A stretch of 64,000 bases of DNA from Kineococcus endophyticus (GTDB lineage Bacteria; Actinomycetota; Actinomycetes; Actinomycetales; Kineococcaceae). This document shows positions 26,528-35,775 of this stretch, one piece after another (positions within the stretch are counted from its first letter, which is position 1; each line of letters starts with the position of its first letter). The stretch lies in NCBI RefSeq assembly GCF_040796495.1, contig NZ_JBFNQN010000001.1, forward strand, positions 186,001-250,000, in the 5' to 3' direction. Under the pieces are notes generated by a model. That model was not told where the DNA came from, ran no database searches, and saw only the letters and a program-made list of their open reading frames with translations. A program made the translations under genes and the position numbers.

Positions 26528-26566
26528 CCGGAGGAGCCGTGGACCATCGCGTGGAGGAGGTGCGCC

Positions 26567-27397
26567 GTGCTCGCGACGTTCGTCATCGGGCTGCGGGAAG
26601 GCCTGGAGGCGTCGCTGATCGTCGGCATCGTCTCGGCCTTCCTCGTCCAGCGCGGGGAGCGGCGCGCGCTGCGGTTCGTCTGGGTGGGGGTGGTGGCCGC
26701 CGTGGTGCTGTGCGTCGGCGTGGCCGCCGCGCTGCAGGCGGCGACGCAGTCCCTGCCCCAGCGCGAGCAGGAGCAGCTGGAGACCGTGCTCGCCCTCGTG
26801 GCCGTCGCGATGGTCACGTGGATGGTCGTCTGGACCACCCGGAACGCCCGGACCCTGCGCACCGACCTGGAGACCTCGGTCTCCTCGGCGCTCGCGCGGG
26901 GTTCCTCGTGGGCCCTGGTCGCCATGGCCTTCCTCGCCGTCCTGCGCGAGGGGCTCGAGACCTCGGTCTTCCTGCTGGCGACCTACCAGGCCTCCGGCAG
27001 CAGCGCCACGGGCGCTCTCGGGGCGACCCTGGGCATCGCGCTGGCGGTCGTCCTCGGCTACCTCCTCTACCGCGGCGGGGTGCGCATCGACCTCGCCCGG
27101 CTCTTCCGCGTCACCGGCGTCGTGCTCGTCCTCGTCGCCGCGGGCCTGGTGATGTCCGCCGCGCACACCGCCTACGAGGCGGGCTGGCTCCTCGCCGGCC
27201 AGGAGAAGGTCCTCGACCTCACCGCCGTCGTCGCCCCCGGCACCGTCCGCTCGGCGCTGCTCACCGGGGTCCTCGGCTGGCAGCCCCGGCCCACGAAGGC
27301 CGAGCTCGTCGGCTGGCTCGTCTACCTCGTCCCCATGCTCGTCGTCGTCCTGCGGCCCCGGACGCGCAGCGCCGCCCCGCAACGCGTCGCCGCCTGA
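26567..27397 (+). CDS. efeU: Iron permease EfeU (FTR1 family)
   Basis: 276 residues, seven membrane segments. The two ferric-binding motifs REGLE occur in 'VIGLREGLEASLIVG' and 'LAVLREGLETSVFLL', the hallmark of FTR1/EfeU permeases that pass Fe across the cytoplasmic membrane. GTG 26567 is preceded by GGAGGAGG. It is the first gene of the efeUOB operon and is divergent from ilvA. Confidence 0.94.
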   Translation: MLATFVIGLREGLEASLIVGIVSAFLVQRGERRALRFVWVGVVAAVVLCVGVAAALQAATQSLPQREQEQLETVLALVAVAMVTWMVVWTTRNARTLRTDLETSVSSALARGSSWALVAMAFLAVLREGLETSVFLLATYQASGSSATGALGATLGIALAVVLGYLLYRGGVRIDLARLFRVTGVVLVLVAAGLVMSAAHTAYEAGWLLAGQEKVLDLTAVVAPGTVRSALLTGVLGWQPRPTKAELVGWLVYLVPMLVVVLRPRTRSAAPQRVAA

Positions 27398-27423
27398 GTC
27401 CCCTGCACCCCCGAGAGGTCCCC

Positions 27424-28575
27424 GTGATCCGCACGTCCCGCCCCCTGCTCGCGCTCGCCGCGGCCCCGCTGCTCCTCCTGGTCGCCTGCAGCGGCGGTTC
27501 CACCGCGGCCGACGACTCCGCCTCGGGCGGCGCGGCGAGCGGGGCCGTCAAGGTCACGCTCACCGACGACGGGTGCACCGCGGAACCGAACTCGGTCCCG
27601 GCCGGCGCCGCCTCGTTCGAGGTCGTCAACTCCGGCGCGAGCGCCGTGACCGAGGCCGAGCTGGTGAACTCCGGCGGCCGGATCCTCGGGGAGCGGGAGA
27701 ACCTGACCCCGGGCCTGAGGGGGAAGTTCTCGCTGAAGCTCGAGGCGGGGGAGTACACGATCCAGTGCCCCAACGCCGCCACCGAGACCTCGACGTTCAC
27801 GGTGACCGGCTCGGCGCCGAGCAGCACCGAGGACCCGTTGTTCGCCGCCGCCACCAGCGGCTACCAGACCTACGTCAAGCAGCAGGTCGCCGACCTCGTC
27901 ACGGCCACGGGCGCCTTCGCCGCGGCCGTCGAGGCCGGGGACGTCGCCAAGGCCAAGGAGCTCTACGGTCCGGCGCGCGCCCCCTACGAGCGCATCGAAC
28001 CCGTGGCCGAGAGCTTCGGCGACCTCGACCCGAAGATCGACGTGCGCATCGCCGACGTGGCCGACCCCTCGACCTGGACGGGTTTCCACCGCATCGAGCA
28101 GGCGCTGTTCGAGAAGGGCACCACGGAGGGGATGGCCCCGGTCGCCCAGCAGCTCGTCGCCGACGTCGGGCAGCTGAACACGCTCGTGCAGACGACGACG
28201 TACCAGCCGGCCGACCTCGCCAACGGCGCCTCCGGCCTGCTCGACGAGGTCGCCAAGTCCAAGGTCACGGGGGAGGAGGAGGCCTACTCCCACCTCGACC
28301 TGCTCGACTTCGCGGCGAACGTCGAGGGGTCGCGGAAGGCGTTCGACCTGCTCACCCCGGCCCTGCAGGTCACCGACGCCGACCTCGTCACGACGATCCA
28401 GGGCCGCTTCGACGACGTGCAGACGGCCCTGCAGCCGTACCGCCGCGGCGACGGGTACGCCCTCTACACCGAGCTGACGCCGGACCAGGTCAAGGACCTC
28501 GCCACGGCCGTCGACGCCCTCGCCGAACCCCTCTCCCAGGTGTCCGGCAAGGTCGTCGGCGCCGCGAACCAGTGA
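27424..28575 (+). CDS. efeO: EfeO lipoprotein (cupredoxin plus imelysin domains)
   Basis: 383 residues. A lipoprotein signal ends at 'LLLLVACSGG' (lipobox VAC). Residues ~40-125 form a cupredoxin-like domain ('LTDDGCTAEPNSVPAG...YTIQCPNAATETSTFTV') and ~130-383 an imelysin/M75 domain with the metal motif HxxE in 'WTGFHRIEQALFE' near residue 221. It captures periplasmic-side iron for EfeU. It starts 26 bases after efeU, with GAGAGG upstream of GTG. Confidence 0.93.
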   Translation: MIRTSRPLLALAAAPLLLLVACSGGSTAADDSASGGAASGAVKVTLTDDGCTAEPNSVPAGAASFEVVNSGASAVTEAELVNSGGRILGERENLTPGLRGKFSLKLEAGEYTIQCPNAATETSTFTVTGSAPSSTEDPLFAAATSGYQTYVKQQVADLVTATGAFAAAVEAGDVAKAKELYGPARAPYERIEPVAESFGDLDPKIDVRIADVADPSTWTGFHRIEQALFEKGTTEGMAPVAQQLVADVGQLNTLVQTTTYQPADLANGASGLLDEVAKSKVTGEEEAYSHLDLLDFAANVEGSRKAFDLLTPALQVTDADLVTTIQGRFDDVQTALQPYRRGDGYALYTELTPDQVKDLATAVDALAEPLSQVSGKVVGAANQ

Positions 28576-28585
28576 GGTCCCGTCC

Positions 28586-29845
28586 GTGAGCGCGGTCCGT
28601 CCCAGCCGTCGTGGCGTCCTGACGAGCGCCGCGGTCGTGGGTGCCGCCGGGATCGGCGCGGGCGTCAGTGCCGTCGCGTCCCGACCGGCCGCCGCCGGCT
28701 CGCCCACCGCGTCGCGCACCGTCCCGTTCCACGGAACCCGCCAGGCCGGCGTCACCACACCGGCGCAGGACTCCCTCGTCTTCGCCGCCCTCGACGTCAC
28801 GACGAAGCGGGCGGGTGACCTCGCCGACGTGCTGCAGCGCTGGAGCGCCGCCGCCGCGACGATGACGACGGGCGTCCCCGTCGGCGGGCCGGGCGGCCTC
28901 GGCGGGGCGGGCGACGAACCGCCGCAGGACACCGGCGAGGCCCACGAACTGCCGGCCGCGAACCTCACCGTGACCCTCGGGTACGGGCCGTCCCTGTTCG
29001 ACGAGCGGTTCGGCCTGGCCGACCGCCGGCCCGCGGCGCTGGAGGAGCTGCCGGCCCTGCCGGGGGAGCAGCTCGACCCGACCAAGGTGGGCGGGGACCT
29101 GTGCCTGCAGGCGTGCGCGGACGACCCGCAGGTGGCGTTCCACGCCGTCCGCAACCTCGTCCGCATCGGCCGCGGGACCGTCCGCGTGCGCTGGATGCAG
29201 CTCGGTTTCGGACGCACCTCGACGACCTCGACCACGCAGTCCACCCCCCGCAACCTCATGGGCTTCAAGGACGGCACCGCCAACCTGCGCGCCGAGGACA
29301 CCGCGGACCTCGAGAAGTTCGTGTGGGTCGGCGGACAGGGCGCTCCCGCGGCGGACCAGGACTGGATGCGCGGCGGGACCTACCTCGTGGCGCGCCGCAT
29401 CCGGATGCTCATCGAGTCCTGGGACCGCGCCTCCCTCGGGGAGCAGGAGCGCGTCATCGGCCGCGCCAAGGAGTCCGGTGCGCCGCTGTCGGGGACGCAG
29501 GAGTTCGACGCCCTCGACCTGGACAAGACCGTCCACGGCAAGCCCGCCATCGACGTCGCGGCACACGTCCGCCTCGCGGCCCCGGACACCAACGGCGGCG
29601 TCAAGATGCTGCGACGCGGGTACTCCTACACCGATGGCCTCGACGTCGCGACGGGCCAGCTCGACGCCGGCCTGTTCTTCATCGTGTTCGGCAACGACCC
29701 GCACCAGCAGTTCGTCCCGGTGCAGCGCAGGCTCGGCACGCACGACGCCCTGACCGAGTACCTCAAGCACACCGGGTCGGGGATCTTCGCCTGCCCGCCC
29801 GGCGTGCAGCGGGACGGCGCCTGGGGCGAGGGGTTGTTCATCTGA
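28586..29845 (+). CDS. efeB: Dye-decolorizing-type haem peroxidase EfeB
   Basis: 419 residues. A Tat signal 'SRRGVLTSAAVVGAAGIG' exports the folded protein. DyP family marks are the GxxDG motif in 'LMGFKDGTANLRAED', the proximal haem His in 'DVAAHVRLAAP', and 'KMLRRGYSYTDG' with the distal-pocket Arg. EfeB works with EfeO/EfeU in Fe(II) oxidation or haem iron use. It is the last gene of the operon, followed by a terminator. Confidence 0.95.
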   Translation: MSAVRPSRRGVLTSAAVVGAAGIGAGVSAVASRPAAAGSPTASRTVPFHGTRQAGVTTPAQDSLVFAALDVTTKRAGDLADVLQRWSAAAATMTTGVPVGGPGGLGGAGDEPPQDTGEAHELPAANLTVTLGYGPSLFDERFGLADRRPAALEELPALPGEQLDPTKVGGDLCLQACADDPQVAFHAVRNLVRIGRGTVRVRWMQLGFGRTSTTSTTQSTPRNLMGFKDGTANLRAEDTADLEKFVWVGGQGAPAADQDWMRGGTYLVARRIRMLIESWDRASLGEQERVIGRAKESGAPLSGTQEFDALDLDKTVHGKPAIDVAAHVRLAAPDTNGGVKMLRRGYSYTDGLDVATGQLDAGLFFIVFGNDPHQQFVPVQRRLGTHDALTEYLKHTGSGIFACPPGVQRDGAWGEGLFI

Positions 29846-29881
29846 AGGTGCGCCGGACCGGGAAGCGCCTCACGGCGCACG

Positions 29882-29904
29882 GCCGCTCGTAGCGGCTTCA
29901 ATTT
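29882..29904 (+). terminator. Rho-independent terminator after efeB
   Basis: GCCGCT-CGT-AGCGGC stem-loop followed by TTCAATTT, one of the few T-rich tails in this window, 37 bases past the efeB stop. Confidence 0.75.
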
Positions 29905-29976
29905 GGGACCCGGGGCTACCGCGGCCCGACGCCCCTCCATTGTAACGACGGGTCCGCGCCCGGTGCAGCCCCCGGG

Positions 29977-30630
29977 TCAGCCGAGTTCGCCGGCCCGCCA
30001 CCGGACGGCGACGTGCTCGAGCTGCTCCGCGGTCCGCACGAGCCGTGCGGCGGAACGGGTCAGGGCCGCTCCCGCGTCGTCGGCGGCGTGCTCGGAGTCG
30101 GTCCAGCCCGCGTCGGCGTGGTGGGCCCGGCCGATCGCGAGGATCCGGCAGAACGCCGCGGCCCGTTCCAGCGTCACGGCGAAGTCGCCCTCGGCCACCC
30201 CCCGCAGGACCTGGTCGACGACGGTCGCGACCTCCTGCGGGCCCGGCGGGTCGGCGACCCCGGCCACGACCTCCAGGACCGGGGCGTGGCGACGGCCCTC
30301 GGCGAACTGGCGGGACACGGCGACGGGCTGGCGGTGCACCCAGGTCCGCAGCACGTAGAGGCGCCACAGGGCACCGGCGAGGGAGTCGGCCGGGGCGTCG
30401 GCCCACAGGTCCGCGATGACCTCCAGGCCCTCGTCCTGGGCGAGCCGGACGACGCGGCGCGTGACCTCGGCGTCCTGGGCGCTGCGGGCGCCGTGGACGA
30501 GGGCGCTGGCGGCGGCGTGCGCGGCCTCCTGGACGGCGGAGGGGTCGACGCCCCCGGCGAGGCTGACGATCGCCTCGTCACCGGGCAGAGCGGGTCGGTG
30601 GTGCCGGCGGGGTGGGACGGGATCGGGCAC
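29977..30630 (-). CDS. Conserved actinobacterial protein of unknown function
   Basis: 217 residues, soluble and mostly helical. It opens with 'LPGDEAIVSLAGGVDPSAVQEAAHAAASALVHG', continues with 'APADSLAGALWRLYVLRTWVHRQP' and 'VAGVADPPGPQEVATVVDQVLRGVAEGDFAVTLERAAAFCRILAIGRA'. The pattern is familiar as a conserved actinobacterial hypothetical, but no function is known to me. The GTG start at 30630 has no clear ribosome site. It follows the next minus-strand gene by 33 bases. Confidence 0.75.
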   Translation of the reverse strand: MPDPVPPRRHHRPALPGDEAIVSLAGGVDPSAVQEAAHAAASALVHGARSAQDAEVTRRVVRLAQDEGLEVIADLWADAPADSLAGALWRLYVLRTWVHRQPVAVSRQFAEGRRHAPVLEVVAGVADPPGPQEVATVVDQVLRGVAEGDFAVTLERAAAFCRILAIGRAHHADAGWTDSEHAADDAGAALTRSAARLVRTAEQLEHVAVRWRAGELG

Positions 30631-30663
30631 CAGGAGATGGTGCCACCGCTCGCAGCGGTCCGC

Positions 30664-31089
30664 TCAGCCCCGGAAGGGCGGCGGAGGCGTCGACATCGTC
30701 GCGCGCGGGCAGTCCCGCAGGCGCAGGCCGCCGTGGCCCAGCGCCTCGTCGCAGAGCGACTCCACGCTCCAGCCGAGCTGGCTGCCGAAGAGCGTCACGG
30801 TGACGCGGTAGATCGTGATCTCGTACTTCGTGGGGGTGCCGTAGGCGACGTGGATGCGCCCGATGAGCTCGGCGCCCGCGGCGTTGTCCGGGCCGTGCCA
30901 GGGGCGGTCGAAGCGGCTCCACAGCGAGGGACCGGCCTGCCAGACACCACCGTTCTGCACGTCGCGCAGGGCCAGCTCGACGAGGACCGAGCGGGCGGCC
31001 TCCTCGGGGACGATCGCCGCGGGCCGGATGACCTCGGAGATCTCGCCCGCGGCCGAGCGCGTCGCGGGCTGGGTGAGCTGGTCGTCCAC
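30664..31089 (-). CDS. Conserved hypothetical protein
   Basis: 141 residues from GTG 31089, with GGAGG 8 bases upstream. A mixed alpha/beta domain is suggested by 'ARSVLVELALRDVQNGGVWQAGPSLWSRFDRPW' and 'GRIHVAYGTPTKYEITIYRVTVTLFGSQLGWSVESLCDEAL'; the tail 'STPPPPFRG' is Pro-rich. Function is not recognised. Probably co-transcribed with the 217-residue protein downstream. Confidence 0.7.
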   Translation of the reverse strand: MDDQLTQPATRSAAGEISEVIRPAAIVPEEAARSVLVELALRDVQNGGVWQAGPSLWSRFDRPWHGPDNAAGAELIGRIHVAYGTPTKYEITIYRVTVTLFGSQLGWSVESLCDEALGHGGLRLRDCPRATMSTPPPPFRG

Positions 31090-31337
31090 GCGGGATCCCT
31101 CCGTCGTCTGCTGCCTCGGGCCGGCCGTTCTCCGACAGTGGTCCATCGACACCCGGGCGGGGGACTTGAGCGTGGAGGAGTTGTGGACACCGGTGGTCCC
31201 GGGCGTGATCCGTGGGGCATGATGGGCGCGTACGGAGCAGCACTACGTGTAGTCGAAGCATCACAGCCAGTCGTTCTGCGTGACGTGAGGTCGTAGGGGA
31301 AGACGTTCCTCACACCGACGCAGAAGGAGACAACGGC

Positions 31338-31844
31338 ATGTCCGGTGCGACGACCCGCGGCGTGCTCTTCGTGCACTCCGCACCGCGAGCGCTCGTCCCG
31401 CACATCGAGTGGGCAGCCGGCGGTGTCCTCGGCGTGCGCGCGTCCTTCGACTGGACGAGCCAGCCGATCGCTCCCGGCTGCCTGCGCGCGGAGTACTCCT
31501 GGCAGGCGCCGCAGGGGACCGGGGCGCTGCTGGCCTCCGCCCTGCGCGGCTGGGCCCACCTCCGCTTCGAGGTCACCGAGGAACCGTCCCAGGGGTGCGA
31601 CGGGGGCCGGTGGAGCCACACGCCCGCGCTCGGCATCTTCCACGCCGCCACGGACGTGCACGGCAACGTGCAGGTCCCCGAGGACCGCGTGCACGCCGCC
31701 ATGGACCTGCTCAGCACCGGTGACGCCGCGGGGGCTCGTCGCGCCCTCTCCCTCGCCGTCGGGGAGGCCTGGGACTGCGAGCTCGAGGCTTTCCGCCACG
31801 CCGGCGACGACACCCCCGTCCGCTGGCTGCACCAGGTCGGCTGA
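31338..31844 (+). CDS. DUF3145 protein
   Basis: 168 residues. 'TRGVLFVHSAPRALVPHIEWAAGGVLG' and 'RAEYSWQAPQGTGALLASALRGWAHLRFEVTEEPS' mark the actinobacterial DUF3145 family, which is regularly found beside the fabD-fabH-acpP-fabF cluster; its role is unknown. AAGGAGA lies 7 bases before the ATG. The 248-base upstream region contains an ACTAC-GT-GTAGT inverted repeat at 31242-31253 that could be a regulator site. Confidence 0.88.
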   Translation: MSGATTRGVLFVHSAPRALVPHIEWAAGGVLGVRASFDWTSQPIAPGCLRAEYSWQAPQGTGALLASALRGWAHLRFEVTEEPSQGCDGGRWSHTPALGIFHAATDVHGNVQVPEDRVHAAMDLLSTGDAAGARRALSLAVGEAWDCELEAFRHAGDDTPVRWLHQVG

Positions 31845-31865
31845 CGGCCCCGGGCCGGGGACGAC

Positions 31866-31895
31866 GGAAGGCCCGCCGCGAACGACGGGCCTTCC
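31866..31895. terminator. Bidirectional terminator between DUF3145 gene and fabF
   Basis: GGAAGGCCCG and CGGGCCTTCC are perfect 10-bp arms around a 10-base loop, placed exactly between two convergent genes. Confidence 0.8.
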
Positions 31896-31909
31896 GGGGA
31901 CGGAACGGG

Positions 31910-33190
31910 TCAGCGCGAGGCGAACACCGCGCTGACGTTGTGGCCGCCGAAGCCGAACGCGTTGTTCAGGCCGTAGAGCGTGCCGGTCGCGGGCAGCGGC
32001 CGCGGGTCCTTGCGGACGACGTCCAGCGTCACCTCGGGGTCGAGGTCGTCGACGTTGATCGTCGGCGGGGCCATCCGGTCGCGCAGGGCCAGGATCGTGA
32101 AGATGCTCTCCACCGCGCCGGCCGCGCCGAGCAGGTGACCGGTCATCGACTTCGTCGCGGACACCGCGATCCCGTCGACGGCGTCGCCCAGGGCGAGCCG
32201 CAGCCCCTTGTCCTCGGCCACGTCGCCGACCGGGGTCGAGGTCGCGTGGGCGTTGACGTGGGCGATGTCGGAGGCCTGCAGCCCGGCCTGCTGCAACCCG
32301 TCGAGGATCGCGCGGCTGACGCCCGCACCCTCGGGCTCGGGGGCGGCGACGTGGTACGCGTCGGCCGACAGGCCCGTGCCCAGGACGTCGGCGTAGACGC
32401 GGGCACCGCGGGCCTGGGCGTGCTCCTCGGACTCCAGGACGAGGATGCCGGCGCCCTCGCCGAGGACGAAGCCGTCGCGGGCGGTGTCGAAGGGCCGCGA
32501 GGCGCGCTCGGGGTCCTCGTTCCGCTTGGACATGGCGTGCATCGAGGTGAAGGAGGCGATGGGCAGCGGGTGGATGGCCGCCTCGGTGCCGCCGCAGAGG
32601 ACGATGTCGGCGCGGCCGGAACGGATCATCTCCGCGCCGTAGGCGATGGCCTCGGCGCCGGAGGCGCACGCGCTGACGGGGGTGTGCGCCCCGGCGCGGG
32701 CGGTGAACTCGATGCTGATGGCGGCCGTCGGGCCGTTGGCCATGAGCATGGGGACGGTGAGGGGCAGGACGCGGCGCGCACCCTTCTCCTTCAGCGTGTC
32801 GTACGCCGTCAGGAGGGTCCAGATGCCGCCGATGCCGGTGGCCACGACCGAGCCGAGGCGCAGCGGGTCCACCTCGGGGGAGCCGGCGTCGGCCCACGCC
32901 TCGCGGGCGGCGATGACGGCGAACTGCTGGGAGGGGTCGAGCCGCTTGATCTCGCGACGCTCCAGCACGCTGTCGGCGCGCACGGCGGCCGTGGCGGCGA
33001 ACGTCACGGGCAGCTCGAACTCGTTGATCCAGTCGTCGGTGATGGGACGCGCCCCCGAGCGGCCGGCGAGCGCGGCCTCCCAGCTGGTGCGGACGTCGCC
33101 GCCGAGCGGTGTCGTGGCGCCCAGCCCGGTGACGACGACGCGGCGCGACGAGGTCGTCGCGGTCGACGGGGTCGACGGGGTCGTGGTCAT
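31910..33190 (-). CDS. fabF: Beta-ketoacyl-ACP synthase II
   Basis: 426 residues; elongating condensing enzyme of type II fatty-acid synthesis. The Cys-His-His triad is intact: 'TPVSACASGAEAIAYG' (Cys), 'HVNAHATSTPVGD' (His) and 'KSMTGHLLGAAG' (His), plus the C-terminal 'NNAFGFGGHNVSAVF'. Residues 1-15 are a Thr/Ser-rich leader. Last gene of the fabD-fabH-acpP-fabF run; about 100 bases separate it from acpP. Confidence 0.96.
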   Translation of the reverse strand: MTTTPSTPSTATTSSRRVVVTGLGATTPLGGDVRTSWEAALAGRSGARPITDDWINEFELPVTFAATAAVRADSVLERREIKRLDPSQQFAVIAAREAWADAGSPEVDPLRLGSVVATGIGGIWTLLTAYDTLKEKGARRVLPLTVPMLMANGPTAAISIEFTARAGAHTPVSACASGAEAIAYGAEMIRSGRADIVLCGGTEAAIHPLPIASFTSMHAMSKRNEDPERASRPFDTARDGFVLGEGAGILVLESEEHAQARGARVYADVLGTGLSADAYHVAAPEPEGAGVSRAILDGLQQAGLQASDIAHVNAHATSTPVGDVAEDKGLRLALGDAVDGIAVSATKSMTGHLLGAAGAVESIFTILALRDRMAPPTINVDDLDPEVTLDVVRKDPRPLPATGTLYGLNNAFGFGGHNVSAVFASR

Positions 33191-33288
33191 GTCGGTCAGC
33201 TCCTCCTGGAACTCAGACGGCGTGCGAGGGTCCTGCGGGTGGCCGGCCCGCCGCGGCGGGCCGGCCGGGTGCTGCTGGTCGGGCGTGC

Positions 33289-33534
33289 TCAGCCCTGGGC
33301 CTGGGAGATGTAGGCGACGGCGTCGCCCACGGTCCGCAGGTTCTTGACGTCCTCGTCCGGGATCCGGACGCCGAACTTCTCCTCGGCGTTGACGACGATC
33401 GTCATCATCGACAGCGAGTCGATGTCGAGGTCGTCGGTGAACGACTTGTCCGCGAGGACGCTGTCGGTGGGCAGGCCCGTCTCCTCGTTGACGATCTCGG
33501 CGAGACCGCTGAGGATCTCCTGCTCACTGGCCAT
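33289..33534 (-). CDS. acpP: Acyl carrier protein
   Basis: 81 residues, acidic. 'DDLDIDSLSMMTIVVNAEEKFGVRIPDEDV' carries the phosphopantetheine-accepting Ser in DSL. It carries acyl chains between FabD, FabH and FabF, whose genes flank it. ATG 33534 has GGAGGAG upstream; an in-frame ATG 7 codons earlier lacks a site. Confidence 0.96.
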   Translation of the reverse strand: MASEQEILSGLAEIVNEETGLPTDSVLADKSFTDDLDIDSLSMMTIVVNAEEKFGVRIPDEDVKNLRTVGDAVAYISQAQG

Positions 33535-33621
33535 GCGTGGCTCCTCCATGTGCACGGTGGTCCGCCTGGACCACCGGAACGACCTGACCGCGGGGGTTCG
33601 CGACCAGGAGAACGCAGCCGG

Positions 33622-34668
33622 CTACGGGAGCCGGACGACCTGGGCGGCGTAGGACAGGCCTGCGCCGTAGCCGATCAGCAGCGCGAGGCCACCGGACGGG
33701 GCGTCCCCGTCGGCCATCGCGCGCTCGAGGGCGAGCGGGATCGAGGCGGCCGAGGTGTTGCCCATGTCGACGATGTCGCGGGCGACGTGGACGCTCTCGG
33801 GCAGCTTGAGCTGCTTGACCATCGCGTCGATGATGCGGGCGTTGGCCTGGTGCGGCACGAACACGTCGATGTCCTCGGCGCTCACCCCGGCGGCGTCGAG
33901 CGCGGCCTGCGCGACGGGTGCCATCTGCCACACGGCCCAGCGGAAGACCGACTGCCCCTGCTGCTCCAGGTAGGGCCAGCGCTCCACGTCGCCGACCTCG
34001 GCCGGGTCCTCGGCGACGAGGGCGGCGTCGGTCTGCTGGGCCGAGCGCAGCTCCAGCCAGGAGAACTTCGACTTGATGAGCTCGGCCTGCCCGCCGTCGG
34101 ACCCCCACACCGTGGGGCCGACACCGGCTTCGTCGCCGACCCCGATGACCGCGGCGCCCGCGCCGTCGGCGAAGAGGAACGCGGTCGAGCGGTCGTGCTG
34201 GTCGGTGAAGTCCGACAGCTTCTCGGCCCCCACGACGAGGACGTTGCGCGCGGTCCCGCCGCGGACGAGGTCGGCGGCGACCGCGACCCCGTGGCAGAAG
34301 CCCGCGCAGCCCGCGGAGACGTCGAAGGCGGCGGCAGGCGTGGCGCCGAGGCGGTGCGCGACGACCGCGGCGGCAGCGGGTGTCTGGTAGGGGTGGGAGA
34401 CGGTCGCCAGGAGGACGGCGTCGATGTCGGAGCCCGTCAGCCCGGCCTGCGCCAGCGCCTTCGCGGCGGCGTCCTCGCTCATGTCGACGACGGAGACGTC
34501 CGGGGCCGCCCAGCGGCGGGTCCGGATCCCGGTGCGCTGCTGGATCCACTCGTCGGAGGAGTCGATCCAGGTGCACACCTCCTCGTTGTCGATGACGCGC
34601 GGCGGGCGGTGGGCGCCCACGCCGAGCAGGCGCGCCTCGCGGGTCGGGGCGGTCTTGATCGCGGTCAC
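33622..34668 (-). CDS. fabH: Beta-ketoacyl-ACP synthase III
   Basis: 348 residues; starts fatty-acid synthesis by condensing an acyl-CoA primer with malonyl-ACP. The catalytic triad is visible: Cys in 'DVSAGCAGFCHGVAV', His in 'VPHQANARIIDAMV' and Asn in 'MGNTSAASIPLAL'. Its start overlaps the fabD stop (ATGA), so translation is coupled. Confidence 0.96.
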   Translation of the reverse strand: MTAIKTAPTREARLLGVGAHRPPRVIDNEEVCTWIDSSDEWIQQRTGIRTRRWAAPDVSVVDMSEDAAAKALAQAGLTGSDIDAVLLATVSHPYQTPAAAAVVAHRLGATPAAAFDVSAGCAGFCHGVAVAADLVRGGTARNVLVVGAEKLSDFTDQHDRSTAFLFADGAGAAVIGVGDEAGVGPTVWGSDGGQAELIKSKFSWLELRSAQQTDAALVAEDPAEVGDVERWPYLEQQGQSVFRWAVWQMAPVAQAALDAAGVSAEDIDVFVPHQANARIIDAMVKQLKLPESVHVARDIVDMGNTSAASIPLALERAMADGDAPSGGLALLIGYGAGLSYAAQVVRLP

Positions 34669-35630
34669 AGGGCGGCCTCCGTGGTGGTCAGCGTCGCGGC
34701 CACGCCACCGTGCTCGGTGATCATGGTCCGGGCCTTGTCCAGGTCGTCCGGCGTCTTCAGGGCCAGGACGTCCACACCCTTCAGTGTGCGCTTGGCCAGG
34801 TTGGTCAACGTCCCCGCGGGGGGCACCTCGACCAGCCCGGTCACCCCGAGGCGGGCGAACGCCTCCGTCACGAGGTCCCAGCGCACCGGACGACTGACCT
34901 GCGCGACGAGCCGCTGCAGGAACTGCGCGCCGTCGGTGACCAGCTCACCGTCGGCGTTCGCCGCGATCGGCACGCTCGCCGTGCCCGGGTCGATCCCGGC
35001 GGCGAGCTGCTCCAGGGCGCCGACGGCGGGGGCCATGTGCTCGGTGTGGAAGGCGCCGGCGACCTGCAGCGGGATGACGCGCGCCTTGGCGGGCGGGTCG
35101 GCGGCGAGGGCGGCGAGGGCCTCGGTCGTGCCGGCGGCGACGGTCTGCCCGCCGCCGTTCGCGTTGGCGGGCGTCAAGTCGAGCGCGGCGAGCTTCGCGG
35201 CGACCTCGTCGGGGTCCCCGCCGAGGACGGCGCTCATGCCGGTGGGCCGGGCCGCGGCGGCCGCGGCCATGCCCCGGCCGCGCTCGCGGACCAGGACGAG
35301 GGCCTGCTCGGGGGTCAGCGCGCCGGTCGCCGCGGCGGCCGTCAGCTCACCCACGGAGTGACCCGCCACGGCCCCCGACACGGCGGCGAGGTCGGCGGGG
35401 GAGGCGACGAGCTCGCGCAGCCCCAGGAGGCCGGCGGCGACGATGAGCGGCTGCGCCACGGCGGTGTCGCGCAGGGTGTCGGCGTCCGAGACGGTGCCGT
35501 GCGCCACGAGGTCGTCCCCGACGACGGCGGAGGCCCAGCGCAGACGGTCCGCGACACCGGGCAGTTCGAGCCACGGAGCGAGGAAGCCGGGCGACTGTGA
35601 GCCCTGACCGGGGAAGACGAAGACGAGCAC
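34665..35630 (-). CDS. fabD: Malonyl-CoA:ACP transacylase
   Basis: 321 residues; loads malonyl onto ACP. The nucleophile elbow is 'VAGHSVGELTAAA' (GHSVG), preceded by 'FPGQGSQSPGFL', with the catalytic His in 'VAGAFHTEHMAP'. First gene of the fatty-acid operon. Start is GTG 35630; the 145 bases upstream separate it from the FasR-like regulator and should contain the operon promoter. Confidence 0.95.
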   Translation of the reverse strand: MLVFVFPGQGSQSPGFLAPWLELPGVADRLRWASAVVGDDLVAHGTVSDADTLRDTAVAQPLIVAAGLLGLRELVASPADLAAVSGAVAGHSVGELTAAAATGALTPEQALVLVRERGRGMAAAAAARPTGMSAVLGGDPDEVAAKLAALDLTPANANGGGQTVAAGTTEALAALAADPPAKARVIPLQVAGAFHTEHMAPAVGALEQLAAGIDPGTASVPIAANADGELVTDGAQFLQRLVAQVSRPVRWDLVTEAFARLGVTGLVEVPPAGTLTNLAKRTLKGVDVLALKTPDDLDKARTMITEHGGVAATLTTTEAAL

Positions 35631-35775
35631 CGGCTCAGCCTGCCCGTCGGGACCCGCGGATCACGGTCACGACGCTCACCGACTTCGCGCCCGTGTCTTG
35701 TAGGGATCCTCCAAGTGGACCGCCGGAGGCCGGGGGACGTCCCGTGACCGGACGGGCACGCTGCGTCGATGCAGG

